This document shows, in pieces, positions 19,562 through 29,507 of a DNA stretch of 64,000 bases. The position numbers and the translations under genes were made by a program. The stretch's first letter is position 1, and the number at the start of each line of letters is the position of its first letter. The stretch lies in contig NZ_JAGFOA010000003.1 in assembly GCF_017592545.1 (NCBI RefSeq), positions 414,463-478,462 on the forward strand. The letters run 5' to 3'. The notes under the pieces are model-generated. The model was not told the origin of the DNA. It ran no database searches and saw nothing but the letters and a program-made list of their open reading frames with translations. Source of the stretch: Microbacterium stercoris. Its GTDB lineage: Bacteria; Actinomycetota; Actinomycetes; Actinomycetales; Microbacteriaceae.

Positions 19562-19599
19562 CGTTTCGACTCGTCGCGAGCTCCTCGCTCAACGACCGC
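19562..19599. repeat. Dispersed-repeat-like intergenic sequence
   Basis: The string beginning CGTTTCGACTCGTCGCGAG and ending CTCAACGACCGC resembles short intergenic repeats (TTTCGACTCG...GCTCAACGACC) scattered in Microbacteriaceae and related genomes. It sits between the two copies of the helicase 3' end. Only one copy is visible in this window. Confidence 0.5.
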
Positions 19600-19601
19600 A
19601 G

Positions 19602-19635
19602 GGAACCTGTCGGCTACGCCGCCAGGCGCTCTGCA
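19602..19635. repeat. Direct repeat copy B, native XPB 3' end
   Basis: Contains the actual final codons and TAG stop of the helicase gene; partner of the copy at 19529-19561. Confidence 0.85.
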
Positions 19636-21254
19636 TCCAGGATCGTGTAGCTGTAGCCCTGCTCCGCGAGGAAGCGCTGACGGTTCTGCGCGAAGTCCTG
19701 GTCGACCGTGTCGCGCGCGATGATCGTGTAGAAGCTCGCCGTGTGATCCGACTGCTTCGGGCGCAGCAGACGACCCAGTCGCTGGGCCTCCTCCTGACGC
19801 GAGCCGAAGGATCCGGACACCTGGATGGCAACCGAGGCCTCGGGCAGGTCGACCGAGAAGTTCGCGACCTTCGAGACCACCAGCACCTCGACCTCGCCGC
19901 TGCGGAACGCGTTGAACAGCTGCTCGCGCTCGTTGACCGGCGTCGCGCCCGTGATCTTCGGGGCGTTCAGCCCCTCCGACAGCTCGTCGAGCTGCTCGAG
20001 GTACTGGCCGATCACGAGGATCTGCTCGCCCTTGTGCTTGGCGATGAGCTCGCGCACGACGTCGAGCTTCGCGGGAGCCGTCGCGGCGAGGCGATAGCGG
20101 TCCTCGTCCGCGCTCGCCGCGTACTCGAGGCGCTCGGACGGCGGCAGGTCGACGCGCACCTCGTAGCAGGCGGCGGGCGAGATGAAGCCCTGGGCCTCGA
20201 TCTCCTTCCACGGGGCATCGAACCGCTTGGGGCCGATGAGGCTGAACACGTCGCCCTCGCGGCCGTCCTCGCGCACGAGAGTCGCCGTGAGGCCGAGGCG
20301 GCGGCGGGCCTGCAGGTCGGCGGTGAGCTTGAACACCGGGGCGGGCAGCAGGTGCACCTCGTCGTAGACGATGAGCCCCCAGTCGAGCGCGTCGAGCAGC
20401 GCGAGGTGCGGGTACTCGCCCTTCCGGCGCGCGGTGAGGATCTGGTAGGTCGCGATCGTGACCGGCTTAACCTCCTTCACCTGCCCCGAGTACTCGCCGA
20501 TCTCCTCGGCGGTGAGGGTCGTGCGCTTGATGAGCTCGTCGCGCCACTGCCGCGCGGACACCGCGTTGGTGACCAGGATGAGCGTGGTCGTCTTGGTCGC
20601 GGCCATGGACGCCGCGCCCACGAGCGTCTTGCCCGCACCGCAGGGGAGCACCACCACGCCGGATCCGCCCTCGCGGAACTTCTCGACGGCCTCGGCCTGG
20701 TAGGGGCGCAGGTTCCAGCCGTCCTCTTCCAGCGCGATGGGGTGCGGCGTGCCGTCGCGGTACCCGGCGAGATCCTCCGCCGGCCAGCCGATCTTCAGCA
20801 GCTCCTGCTTGATGTGACCGCGGGCCCAGGCGTCGATCACGTAGGTGTCGGGCGTCGGCTGCGCGATGAGCAGGGGCGCGATGCGCTTGTTGCGCGACAC
20901 CTCGGCGAGCACGGCCTTGTCGGTGGAGGTGAGCAGCAGCTCGCCCTCCTCGCCGCGCCGGATCGTGAGGCGGCCATACCGGTTCACGGTCTCCTGGATG
21001 TCGACCGACACCGACGGCGGCACGGGGAAGCGCGACCACCGGTCGAGGGTCTGCACCATGTCGTCGGCGGTGTGTCCGGCCGCGCGTGCGTTCCACAGGC
21101 CGAGCCGGGTGATCCGGTAGGTGTGGATGTGCTCGGGTGCGCGCTCCAGCTCGGCGAAGATCGCGAGCTCGTGGCGCGCGGTCTCGGCGTCGGCGTGCGC
21201 GACTTCGAGCAGGACGGTGCGGTCGCTCTGGACGATCAGGGGGCCATCAGCCAT
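19614..21254 (-). CDS. XPB-type DNA helicase (SF2)
   Basis: 546 residues, homologous to archaeal/eukaryotic XPB and mycobacterial Ercc3. After an N-terminal damage-recognition-like domain come Walker A PCGAGKT (204-210), DEVH (298-301), the XPB-specific RED motif in LVREDGRE (328-330), and motif VI EEAQRLGRLLRP near the C-terminus. Functions in 3'-5' DNA unwinding, presumably repair. In many actinobacteria the neighbouring gene is the helicase-associated protein encoded here at 22111-23793, but a lipoprotein gene separates them in this genome. The ATG is followed immediately by MADGPLIVQSD. Confidence 0.95.
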   Translation of the reverse strand: MADGPLIVQSDRTVLLEVAHADAETARHELAIFAELERAPEHIHTYRITRLGLWNARAAGHTADDMVQTLDRWSRFPVPPSVSVDIQETVNRYGRLTIRRGEEGELLLTSTDKAVLAEVSRNKRIAPLLIAQPTPDTYVIDAWARGHIKQELLKIGWPAEDLAGYRDGTPHPIALEEDGWNLRPYQAEAVEKFREGGSGVVVLPCGAGKTLVGAASMAATKTTTLILVTNAVSARQWRDELIKRTTLTAEEIGEYSGQVKEVKPVTIATYQILTARRKGEYPHLALLDALDWGLIVYDEVHLLPAPVFKLTADLQARRRLGLTATLVREDGREGDVFSLIGPKRFDAPWKEIEAQGFISPAACYEVRVDLPPSERLEYAASADEDRYRLAATAPAKLDVVRELIAKHKGEQILVIGQYLEQLDELSEGLNAPKITGATPVNEREQLFNAFRSGEVEVLVVSKVANFSVDLPEASVAIQVSGSFGSRQEEAQRLGRLLRPKQSDHTASFYTIIARDTVDQDFAQNRQRFLAEQGYSYTILDAERLAA

Positions 21255-21536
21255 AACGAACGAGTCTACCTGGGCCCCGCGCCGCAGGGGCCGGGCGGGC
21301 CCTCGGGCGGGTCAGGCCGAGGCTGTCGCCTGCAGGCACTCACGGATGTGTGCGGGGCCTACGGAAAGACGTCGAGAGCTCCCCGTTGTTCGAGGGAATC
21401 GGCGCGGATCCGCTGTTCGAACGGCAGATCCACCGGGCATGATCGCCCCGCACCTCCTGCGCGAGGCGCAAGCAATCCGACTGAGTGGATCGAGCGACTT
21501 CATGCCGAGAAGCGAAGCGCTGAGAGAGGACGAGCA

Positions 21537-22034
21537 ATGCTGAAGGGCAGGATGCTCGGCATCGCCATCACGGTGTTCCTCGTCTCGCTGCCGATGCTGA
21601 CGGGCTGCGACGGGGTGGCGCCGGGATCCGCACAAGCCCAGCGCTTCGTAGGCGAAGCAGAGTATGCCGTGCTTTACGACTCGGCTGTGGACGAGTTCTC
21701 CGAGGAGATGCCTGGTGGGGTCGTGTTCCCGGCGGACCCGCCCGCCGTAGAGGACGGTGCCCAGATCGAGCGGAGCGTCGCCACCGCTGTGGTGCACCTC
21801 TACTGGAGATGCTCGTGGCAGCGCGTCTACCTTGCGACACGAGATCTCGTGCAGAAGGAAGAAGCGATGAGACAGCTTGAGCGGTTCGCCGAAACCGCAT
21901 GGGCGCAGTCGTACTATGACGACTCATCAGGAGCGTGGTCCGGCGCCCTCGAGAGCGCATCCTTTGGGGACGCAGGCATGCTGAGAGATTTTTACATCTC
22001 CGATTGCGAGAGCCGAACAGGGCCGCTGGCCTGA
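21537..22034 (+). CDS. Putative lipoprotein of unknown function, probably acquired
   Basis: 165 residues. Signal peptide with hydrophobic core (AITVFLVSLPML) and lipobox LTGC at about 22-25, giving a secreted lipoprotein. The mature part has no recognised domain; it contains WRCSWQRVYLATRD and a second Cys near the end (ISDCES). AGAGAGGA sits correctly before the ATG. Codon third positions are noticeably less G/C-biased than in the neighbours, and it lies opposite in strand between two genes that are normally adjacent, both suggesting insertion. Confidence 0.7.
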   Translation: MLKGRMLGIAITVFLVSLPMLTGCDGVAPGSAQAQRFVGEAEYAVLYDSAVDEFSEEMPGGVVFPADPPAVEDGAQIERSVATAVVHLYWRCSWQRVYLATRDLVQKEEAMRQLERFAETAWAQSYYDDSSGAWSGALESASFGDAGMLRDFYISDCESRTGPLA

Positions 22035-22110
22035 GGCGGTCGGCCTCTCGGCCTCGACCGTTCTTGTCGATCGTTCGTTGCCCGCGGGTGTGACATTCCG
22101 GCTCGGCACG

Positions 22111-23793
22111 TCAGGCGGGACGCACGCCCGTGATGCTCTTCACCGGCAGGGTGCGCTCGACGTCGGCCGCGCGATCGCGACCGCGCAGGCGTCCACCGCC
22201 CAGGCCGGTGGCCTCGAGCAGGAAGGTGCGCGTGGTGCCGTCGGGCAGGGACACGTCGACCTCGAGCACCGACTTCGTGCGCACCGCGGTGTCGAGCTCG
22301 CGCTCCAGCCAGGCGGCGTCCGCGTCGCCGCTCTGCGCGCTGCGCATCGCCTCGATCAACGGCGCGTACTTCTTCTCCGGATCCGTCGGGGGCGCGGACG
22401 GGGCGAACCTGCGGCGGTCGAGGGTCTCGGATCCGCCGTCGGAGTCGAGCGCGACGACGGGATACTTGGCATCGGCCAGCGCCCAGTAGACCGATTCGCG
22501 GGAGGCACGGGTGCGCAGCATCCGGCCGTCTTGGATGAGGCCGAGGGCACGCAGCGCCTGGTCGACCGCGATGGTCTCGAGCAGCGCATGGTCGGGGCTG
22601 GAGACGATCGTGTGCCCGCTGTCGGGCTCGAGCGACACCCGCACGAGGCCGTGCCGCTCGGCGGTGCGCTGCACGAGGTACTGAAGCGGCTGCGGCACCC
22701 CGGTGAGCGACAGGCCCGCAAGGAACTCCAGCATGCTCTCGGCCGTCTCGCCGGAGGAGAGCGCGGTGCCGATTGAGGCCTCGGTGAAGCGGTAGGTCGA
22801 CGCCTGGGCGTGGGATTCGCGGGCGGCGATGCTCTGCAGCCGCACGTCGAGCTCGGGGGCGAGGGGGCCGGGCGAGATCGCCGTCAGGTCGTTCTGCAGG
22901 AACACCTTGTCGACCTCGTGCGGCATCAGCGCCACCAGAGGAGCCGGATCGGCGTCGCCGCCGGTGCGCAGGGGCGTCGCCCAGGCCGGCTCGGCGTCCC
23001 CGTGCTCGGTGGAGAGGCCCGCGAGGCGCAGCAGGCGGCGCCAGCGGGCGGCGCGCTCGGCCCAGCCCTCCGCGAGCGGATAGGCGTCGTCCCAGAGGGC
23101 GGGGTCGATCCATCCGCCCTCGGCGGTGCGCAATCCGGCGGGCAGCGCCTCGCGCAGCGCCGTGGCGAGCGATGCCCAGCGCGCGCCGCTGGACGTGCGC
23201 ACCCACGCCGCGCCGGCGGGTGTGACGAGCCACGTGCGCTCGGCCGCCGCGAGCAGGCCCGTGGCCTCGGCCAGGGCGACGAGGTCATCGGCCTCGTCGG
23301 CGTCGCGCACGATCTCCTCCGCAGCCATGCGTCGCTTGTCGGCGGCGCCGACCGCGCCGGTGCCGACGCGGGCGAGCGGCGTGCGCAGCGCGATGAGCAG
23401 CACGTCGGCGATCGCCGAGGTGGTGGTGAAGGCGCGCTCGGCGGCGTGGGCCGCGGCGAGGTCGTCGGCGGGCGCAGGGGTGCTCTCGGGAGTGCGGCTC
23501 GGCGCCGCGTCGCCCAGGGCGGCGCGCACGGCGGCGAACGGGGTGCCATCCGGAGCCGTCAAGCCCAGGCGCTCGGGCCCCGAGCCGCGGGCGAGATCGG
23601 CGAGCACGTCGCGGGGGAGCTCCGCGACCGCCCGCGCGACGGACTCCGGCGCCAGAAGGGCCTCGGCCGCGTCGAAGAAGTCGTGCCAGTTGGCCGTGCC
23701 CGACACACGGCGGCGGGCGAACAGGGCAGCCAGTTCGCCGTCGGAGGCGGCGGGGAGCCGCTCCGCCAGAGCGCGTGTGTCGAGGGTGTTCAC
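22111..23793 (-). CDS. Helicase-associated (Helicase_C_3-type) domain protein
   Basis: About 560 residues from a GTG (MNTLDTRALAERLPAASDGEL). Family-typical features are an N-terminal domain with ELAALFARR, a central winged-helix-like stretch, the segment DKVFLQNDLTAISPGPLAP, and a C-terminal WYL-like part (KSVLEVDVSLPDGTTRTFLLEA). It lacks Walker motifs. The mycobacterial homologue sits beside the XPB helicase gene, which implies a shared repair function; the molecular role is not established. Confidence 0.85.
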   Translation of the reverse strand: MNTLDTRALAERLPAASDGELAALFARRRVSGTANWHDFFDAAEALLAPESVARAVAELPRDVLADLARGSGPERLGLTAPDGTPFAAVRAALGDAAPSRTPESTPAPADDLAAAHAAERAFTTTSAIADVLLIALRTPLARVGTGAVGAADKRRMAAEEIVRDADEADDLVALAEATGLLAAAERTWLVTPAGAAWVRTSSGARWASLATALREALPAGLRTAEGGWIDPALWDDAYPLAEGWAERAARWRRLLRLAGLSTEHGDAEPAWATPLRTGGDADPAPLVALMPHEVDKVFLQNDLTAISPGPLAPELDVRLQSIAARESHAQASTYRFTEASIGTALSSGETAESMLEFLAGLSLTGVPQPLQYLVQRTAERHGLVRVSLEPDSGHTIVSSPDHALLETIAVDQALRALGLIQDGRMLRTRASRESVYWALADAKYPVVALDSDGGSETLDRRRFAPSAPPTDPEKKYAPLIEAMRSAQSGDADAAWLERELDTAVRTKSVLEVDVSLPDGTTRTFLLEATGLGGGRLRGRDRAADVERTLPVKSITGVRPA

Positions 23794-23819
23794 GGCGCTG
23801 TGGATCGCAGGGGCGGCGG

Positions 23820-24089
23820 TCAGGACCGGCCGGCCTTGCCCTTCCGCGTCCACGTCATGATGAGCAGCACCAGGATGAGCAGGAACGCCACCGGAAGGCC
23901 GAAGAGCGGGAAGACACCGATCACGGGCCAGACGCCCACGCCGTAGTCCTCGTGCTGCATGCCCATCGCCGTCGAGGTGATGATCGCCGCGAAGCACAGC
24001 ACCGACACGATCGCGATGCCCAGCGCCATGAAGGCCAGGATGCGGTCGACGCGGCGCACCGGCGGGTCGACGGGGCTGTTCGTGCTCAT
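23820..24089 (-). CDS. Small two-helix membrane protein
   Basis: 89 residues with two strongly hydrophobic segments (about 18-40 and 53-77) separated by a short loop and followed by a basic tail (WTRKGKAGRS). Sits just upstream of the helicase-associated gene on the same strand. Function unknown. Confidence 0.72.
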   Translation of the reverse strand: MSTNSPVDPPVRRVDRILAFMALGIAIVSVLCFAAIITSTAMGMQHEDYGVGVWPVIGVFPLFGLPVAFLLILVLLIMTWTRKGKAGRS

Positions 24090-24190
24090 CCTCCCCAGCG
24101 TAGTCGCACGCGCGCGGGGGCTAGGCTTGAGCGGCGGGATCGTTCTGGTCCCGCTTGCGTTTTTCTCCCCATCATCACGAGGTTTGTGCA

Positions 24191-24574
24191 ATGCCCACCG
24201 GCAAGGTCAGGTTCTACGACGAGGACAAGGGCTTCGGCTTCATCAGCGGCGATGACGGACAGGACGTCTTCCTGCACGCCACCGCGCTGCCCGCCGGCGC
24301 GCCCGCCCCGAAGCAGGGCGCGCGCGTCGAGTACGGCGTGGCCGACGGACGCAAGGGCCTGCAGGCGCTGTCCGTGCGGCTCCTCGAGGCGCCGCCGAGC
24401 CTTGTCAAGGCCAAGCGCAAGCCCGCCGACGACATGGCGGTCATCGTCGAAGACCTGGTGAAGCTGCTCGACGGCGTCGGCGCCGACCTGCGTCGCGGCC
24501 ACTACCCCTCGAACGCGCATGCCCGGAAGGTCGCGGCGGTGCTGCGCAAGATCGCGGATGAGATCGATGTCTGA
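24191..24574 (+). CDS. Two-domain cold-shock protein (mycobacterial CspB-like)
   Basis: 127 residues. An N-terminal cold-shock domain (GKVRFYDEDKGFGFI; DVFLHATAL) is followed by an actinobacteria-specific helical C-terminal domain (MAVIVEDLVKLLDGVGADL). Its last 8 bp overlap the start of the DUF3027 gene, so the two are co-translated. Confidence 0.9.
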   Translation: MPTGKVRFYDEDKGFGFISGDDGQDVFLHATALPAGAPAPKQGARVEYGVADGRKGLQALSVRLLEAPPSLVKAKRKPADDMAVIVEDLVKLLDGVGADLRRGHYPSNAHARKVAAVLRKIADEIDV

Positions 24575-25490
24575 CGTGCAGGATCCCGCCGATCAGGCGG
24601 GAGTGACCGAGGAGGCCGGCATGACGGACGAACAGGATCAGACGGGGGAGCGCGTCGACGAGACGCCGGAGCCCGAGGTCGAGGCCGTCGAGACGCCGGA
24701 AGCTGAGCGGCCGGAGCCCGAGCAGCCGGAGCCCGAGACGGCCGAGACGCCCGAGCAGCCGGCGCCCGAGACGGCCGAGACGCTCGAGCCCGAGCCGCTC
24801 CCCGAGCCCGACCAGCGTCTGCTCGACGCGCACGACCTGGCGCTCGCCGCGCTGCACGAGATCACGCCCGCCTCGAGCGTGGGCCCCGCCGCCGGCTACT
24901 CGGTCGAGCGGGACGGCGTGGTCTCGCTGCGCTTCGAGAACACCCTGCTGGGCTATCCCGGATGGTTCTGGACGGTTTCGCTCGCCGTGGTCGAGGGATC
25001 CGACCCCACCGTGCTCGAGGCCGAGCTGCTGCCCGGCGACGGTGCGCTGCTCGCCCCCGATTGGGTGCCGTGGGCCGTGCGCCTGAAGGACTATCAGGTC
25101 GCCCAGGCTGCCGCGGCGGCCGAAGCCGCTGCGGCGAAGGCCGAGGCCGGCGAGGCCGCTGAGTCCGACGAGGACGAGGACGACGACCGCTTCGACGACG
25201 ACCTCGCCGACGAGCGCGAGTCGATCCTGCATGCCGGTGATGTCGACGGCGTCGACATCGACGCCCACGACCCGGACGAGCAGGATGACGACCCGGACGA
25301 GCAGGATGACGACTCGGACGACGAGGACTCGGACGATGATGACGACGACTCCGACGAGGACGACGACTCCGACGTGGACGACGACTCGGACGACGACGAG
25401 GACGACGAGGACGACGACTCGGACGACGAGGACGACGACTCGGACGACGACGACGACGAAGACGACTCGGACGACGAAGACGACGACTGA
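24567..25490 (+). CDS. DUF3027 protein with a hyperacidic C-terminal tail
   Basis: 307 residues in three parts: a Glu/Pro-rich repeat segment (about 25-80, PEPE/ETAETPE units), a DUF3027 core (about 85-200; GYPGWFWTVSLA, ELLPGDGALLAPDWVPWAVR), and a final tail of about 110 residues that is almost only Asp, Glu and Ser. The tail is encoded by GAC/GAG/TCG runs. The core family is actinobacterial and uncharacterised. Overlap with the cold-shock gene suggests a linked role in nucleic-acid handling (inference); an acidic tail could mimic DNA/RNA or bind cations. Confidence 0.85.
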   Translation: MSDVQDPADQAGVTEEAGMTDEQDQTGERVDETPEPEVEAVETPEAERPEPEQPEPETAETPEQPAPETAETLEPEPLPEPDQRLLDAHDLALAALHEITPASSVGPAAGYSVERDGVVSLRFENTLLGYPGWFWTVSLAVVEGSDPTVLEAELLPGDGALLAPDWVPWAVRLKDYQVAQAAAAAEAAAAKAEAGEAAESDEDEDDDRFDDDLADERESILHAGDVDGVDIDAHDPDEQDDDPDEQDDDSDDEDSDDDDDDSDEDDDSDVDDDSDDDEDDEDDDSDDEDDDSDDDDDEDDSDDEDDD

Positions 25491-25507
25491 TCCGCACGCA
25501 CACGAGC

Positions 25508-25536
25508 ACGGCGCCCCGGAAGATCCGGGGCGCCGT
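25508..25536 (+). terminator. Terminator after DUF3027 gene
   Basis: Perfect 13-bp stem (ACGGCGCCCCGGA and its complement) with an AGA loop, 17 bp after the stop; may also serve the convergent transporter gene. Confidence 0.85.
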
Positions 25537-25550
25537 TGCCGTGTCTGGGG

Positions 25551-27137
25551 TCAGACTCCGGCCGGTTCGCGATCCCGCAGCACGGCCGGCTCGGTGTGGA
25601 GCACGTCGAGCGGCATGGTGCGCGTGTCGATGAGCGGGTTCTCGTCCTGGCCCTGGACGAGTTCGGCGGCCTCGGCCGGGCTCTCGACGGCGGGCACCGA
25701 TCCGATCAGCGGCCGCTGCGCGGTCTCGCGCATGGCGAGCACCGCCAGGCCGGCCACGGCGCCGAAGAACATGATGTAGAACGCCGGCATAAACGTGTTG
25801 CCCGTCTGCTGGATCAGCCACTCGCTGAACAGCGGCGTGGTGCCGCCGAACATCGAGACCGCGAGGTTGTAGGCGATCGCCATCGCGCCGAAGCGGGAGG
25901 CGGTCGGGAACATGGCGGGCAGCGCCGCGGCCGAGGGCGCGAGCCACAGCGCGACCGGGACGGTCGTCAGCAGCAGAGCGAGCAGGATCGCCCACAGCTC
26001 GCCGAGCTGCATGATCGCGAAGGCGGGCACCATCAGCACCAGCGTCGAGGCGGAGGCGATCAGGAACACGGGCTTGCGGCCGATCCGGTCGGAGAGCCGG
26101 CCGATCAGCGGAAGGCTCGCCGCCAGGACGATGAGCACGGGCACGGTCGCCATTGCCGCTGTGAGGTTCGACACCCCGACCTCGGTCTCGAGGTAGGTCG
26201 GCATATAGCTGGTCAGCGCGTAGCCGGACGAGTTGATCGCGGCCACGATCGCCATGGCGATCAGCAGCTGGCGCCAGTAGTGGCGGATGATCCCGATGAC
26301 GCCGTGGCGGGCGAGCGGATCGGCGTCGCCGGCTGTGGTCTCGCCGCTGGTCTCGGCGACCTCGTAGGCGGGGGTCTCGGGGATGCGCAGGCGGAACCAG
26401 ATGGCGACGATGCCGAGCGGCAGCGCGATGAGGAAGGGGATGCGCCAGCCGTACGCGATCATGGCGCCCGCGCCCGAGATCGCCTCGGTGATCAGCGTCG
26501 TGATCGCGACGGTGGAGGCGCCGGCGGCGAAGCCGACGTACGAGCCGACATCGAGCCACGACGACCAGTACCCGCGGCGGCGGTCGGACGAGAACTCGGC
26601 GACGTAGGTCGTCGCTCCGGCGTACTCGCCGCCCGTCGAGAAGCCCTGCACCATCTTCAGGAGGTACAGCGGCACCAGCGCCCACAGGCCGATCTGCGCG
26701 GCCGTGGGCAGCACTCCGATCAGCGTGGTGGCCGTCGCCATCATCGCCATCGTGAAGAAGAGCACCTTCTGGCGTCCGATCCGGTCGCCGATGGGGCCGA
26801 GCACGAACCCGCCGAGCGGTCGCATGAGGAACGACACCGCGAAGCCGAAGAGCGTCACCAGCAGGCCGGCCTCCCGCGGGAGGCCCTCCGTGAACACCGA
26901 GGTCATCGTCACGGCGAGGTAGCCGTAGATGCCGAAGTCGAACCACTCCATGAAGTTGCCGACGACCGTGCCCGAGATCGCGGTGCGGATCCGCGAGCGC
27001 TTGACGACCAGCACGTCGTCCACGCGCAGCCTGCGCCGTTGCGGGCGAGGCCTCCCGCGCCCCTTCGCAGGGCTCGTGAGCGCCGCCGATGGCGGCTGCT
27101 GATCAAGGGGGTTTCGGCTGCTCCGGGTCACAGTCAT
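25551..27137 (-). CDS. MHS-family (ProP/ShiA-like) MFS transporter
   Basis: 528 residues. After a basic N-terminus (about 1-48) comes the metabolite:H+ symporter signature: GTVVGNFMEWFDFGIYGYLA, RPLGGFVLGPIGDRIGR and QGFSTGGEYAGATTYVAEF. Twelve predicted helices; substrates in this family include proline/betaine, citrate, alpha-ketoglutarate and shikimate, and cannot be distinguished here. The start at 27137 is provisional; another start nearer the first helix is possible. Confidence 0.87.
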   Translation of the reverse strand: MTVTRSSRNPLDQQPPSAALTSPAKGRGRPRPQRRRLRVDDVLVVKRSRIRTAISGTVVGNFMEWFDFGIYGYLAVTMTSVFTEGLPREAGLLVTLFGFAVSFLMRPLGGFVLGPIGDRIGRQKVLFFTMAMMATATTLIGVLPTAAQIGLWALVPLYLLKMVQGFSTGGEYAGATTYVAEFSSDRRRGYWSSWLDVGSYVGFAAGASTVAITTLITEAISGAGAMIAYGWRIPFLIALPLGIVAIWFRLRIPETPAYEVAETSGETTAGDADPLARHGVIGIIRHYWRQLLIAMAIVAAINSSGYALTSYMPTYLETEVGVSNLTAAMATVPVLIVLAASLPLIGRLSDRIGRKPVFLIASASTLVLMVPAFAIMQLGELWAILLALLLTTVPVALWLAPSAAALPAMFPTASRFGAMAIAYNLAVSMFGGTTPLFSEWLIQQTGNTFMPAFYIMFFGAVAGLAVLAMRETAQRPLIGSVPAVESPAEAAELVQGQDENPLIDTRTMPLDVLHTEPAVLRDREPAGV

Positions 27138-27348
27138 CACTCGTCTCGTATGTGTCAGTGCGTTGCGTACGACGCGCTCCCTGGGGCGGCGGGAGCCGTC
27201 AAAGCCCTGACCATACGCCGATTCGCTCACAGAGATCCGGGGCGAGCGCCGATTTGACACCCTCGCGGATCCGCGGCACGCGCGGGCGCGGTAGCGAGCG
27301 GTCCTGGATGTCCCTTCCGAATCTGCGGCGACCGTCGATCGGAACGAC

Positions 27349-27380
27349 GAAGCGCCCCCGGCCGGAGCCGGAGGCGCTTC
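27349..27380 (-). terminator. Terminator after serC
   Basis: A 14-bp stem (GAAGCGCC...) with one mismatch and a CGGA loop, 15 bp beyond the serC stop on the minus strand. Confidence 0.72.
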
Positions 27381-27394
27381 ACGAGGAGCCGGGA

Positions 27395-28555
<1,161 letters not shown>

Positions 28556-28569
28556 TTAGGATGGCCTTC

Positions 28570-29274
28570 GTGACCGACCTGATCGACACCACCGAGATGT
28601 ACCTGCGCACGATCCTCGAGCTCGAGGAGGAGAACATCGTGCCGCTGCGTGCGCGCATCTCGGAGCGGCTCGGCCACTCCGGCCCGACGGTCTCGCAGAC
28701 GGTCGGGCGCATGGAGCGCGACGGCCTCGTGGTCGTCGGCTTCGATCGTCGGCTCATGCTGACCGACGACGGGCGCAACAAGGCGATCGATGTGATGCGC
28801 AAGCACCGTCTCGCCGAGCGCCTGCTCTCCGACGTGATCGGTCTCGACTGGGCGTACGTCCATGAGGAGGCCTGCCGCTGGGAGCACGTGATGAGCGAGC
28901 AGGTCGAGCGGCGTCTCGTCGAGCTGCTGGGGCACCCCACCGAGTCTCCGTACGGCAATCCGATCCCGGGCCTCGACCAGGTCGGCGGCGCCTCGATCAC
29001 TGATTTCGACGCGGGCGTCATCTGCCTCGTGAAGCGCCTCGACGCCGAGAACGGTCCGGTCCGCGGCACCGTGCGCCGCCTCGCGGAGCCGGCGCAGGTC
29101 GATCCGGATCTGCTCCAGCAGCTCCGTGACGCGGGTGTGGTGCCCGGTGCGCAGGGCGACTACCGCTACAGCGAGGGATATGTGCTGGTCACGATGGACG
29201 GCCACGAGGAGGGTCTCGAGCTTCCCGTGGACCTCGCTTCGCACATCTTCCTCGTCGACGACCGGGTTGCCTGA
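28570..29274 (+). CDS. DtxR/IdeR-family metal-dependent repressor
   Basis: 234 residues. N-terminal winged helix (VPLRARISERLGHSGPTVSQ), dimerisation domain and C-terminal SH3-like domain. With the GTG at 28570 as residue 1, the DtxR metal ligands fall in register: Met10, His79, Glu83, His98, Cys102, Glu105 and His106 are all present, so it should be a functional Fe2+/Mn2+ sensor. AGGATGG lies 6 nt upstream; the ATG at 28561 is the alternative start. The regulon is not visible here. Confidence 0.93.
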   Translation: MTDLIDTTEMYLRTILELEEENIVPLRARISERLGHSGPTVSQTVGRMERDGLVVVGFDRRLMLTDDGRNKAIDVMRKHRLAERLLSDVIGLDWAYVHEEACRWEHVMSEQVERRLVELLGHPTESPYGNPIPGLDQVGGASITDFDAGVICLVKRLDAENGPVRGTVRRLAEPAQVDPDLLQQLRDAGVVPGAQGDYRYSEGYVLVTMDGHEEGLELPVDLASHIFLVDDRVA

Positions 29275-29328
29275 GCGCCTGCTCAGGATGCTCCCCGGGG
29301 ATACCCAGCCCCATAGGCAAGTCCGGGC

Positions 29329-29357
29329 GTGACATTTCCGTTACCTTCCCGTAGTCT
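29329..29357 (+). promoter_or_regulatory. Promoter of the M23 peptidase gene (GTGACA-17-TAGTCT)
   Basis: GTGACA and TAGTCT are exactly 17 bp apart. The implied start near 29364 leaves a leader of about 145 nt before the coding region. Confidence 0.6.
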
Positions 29358-29392
29358 CATGTGAAGCCCGGGGCGACCCCTCCCCAGGCCGC

Positions 29393-29502
29393 TCCGTGGG
29401 AAATCGCCTCAACGGCTCGTCGTTTCCACGGATCGCACACTGTGTGCCCCGACAAACCAGTGCTGACGAGCCGGCGGACCCGAACCGCGTGGCGATGGAG
29501 GA
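29393..29502 (+). ncRNA. Structured 5' leader, candidate cis-regulatory RNA
   Basis: Nested pairings visible by eye: P1 ATCGCC (29403-29408) with GGCGAT (29491-29496); P2 CGGCTCGTC (29413-29421) with GACGAGCCG (29465-29473), perfect; hairpin GCACA-CTG-TGTGC (29435-29447). An alternative helix CCGTGGGAAA (29393-29402) with TTTCCACGG (29423-29431) would exclude P1/P2. The Shine-Dalgarno GGAGGA directly abuts the 3' strand of P1. Wall-hydrolase genes of actinobacteria are often controlled by c-di-AMP (ydaO) riboswitches, but the ydaO consensus is not recognisable here, so the class is unassigned. Confidence 0.55.
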
Positions 29503-29507
29503 TCCCC

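Noticed and set aside
25094..25501. Minus-strand frame encoding almost pure Ser/Glu
   Set aside because: Complement of the GAC/TCG repeats in the DUF3027 tail, not a gene.
29364..29502. ydaO (c-di-AMP) riboswitch assignment
   Set aside because: Gene context fits, but the conserved ydaO sequence blocks are not recognisable; kept as an unassigned structured leader.
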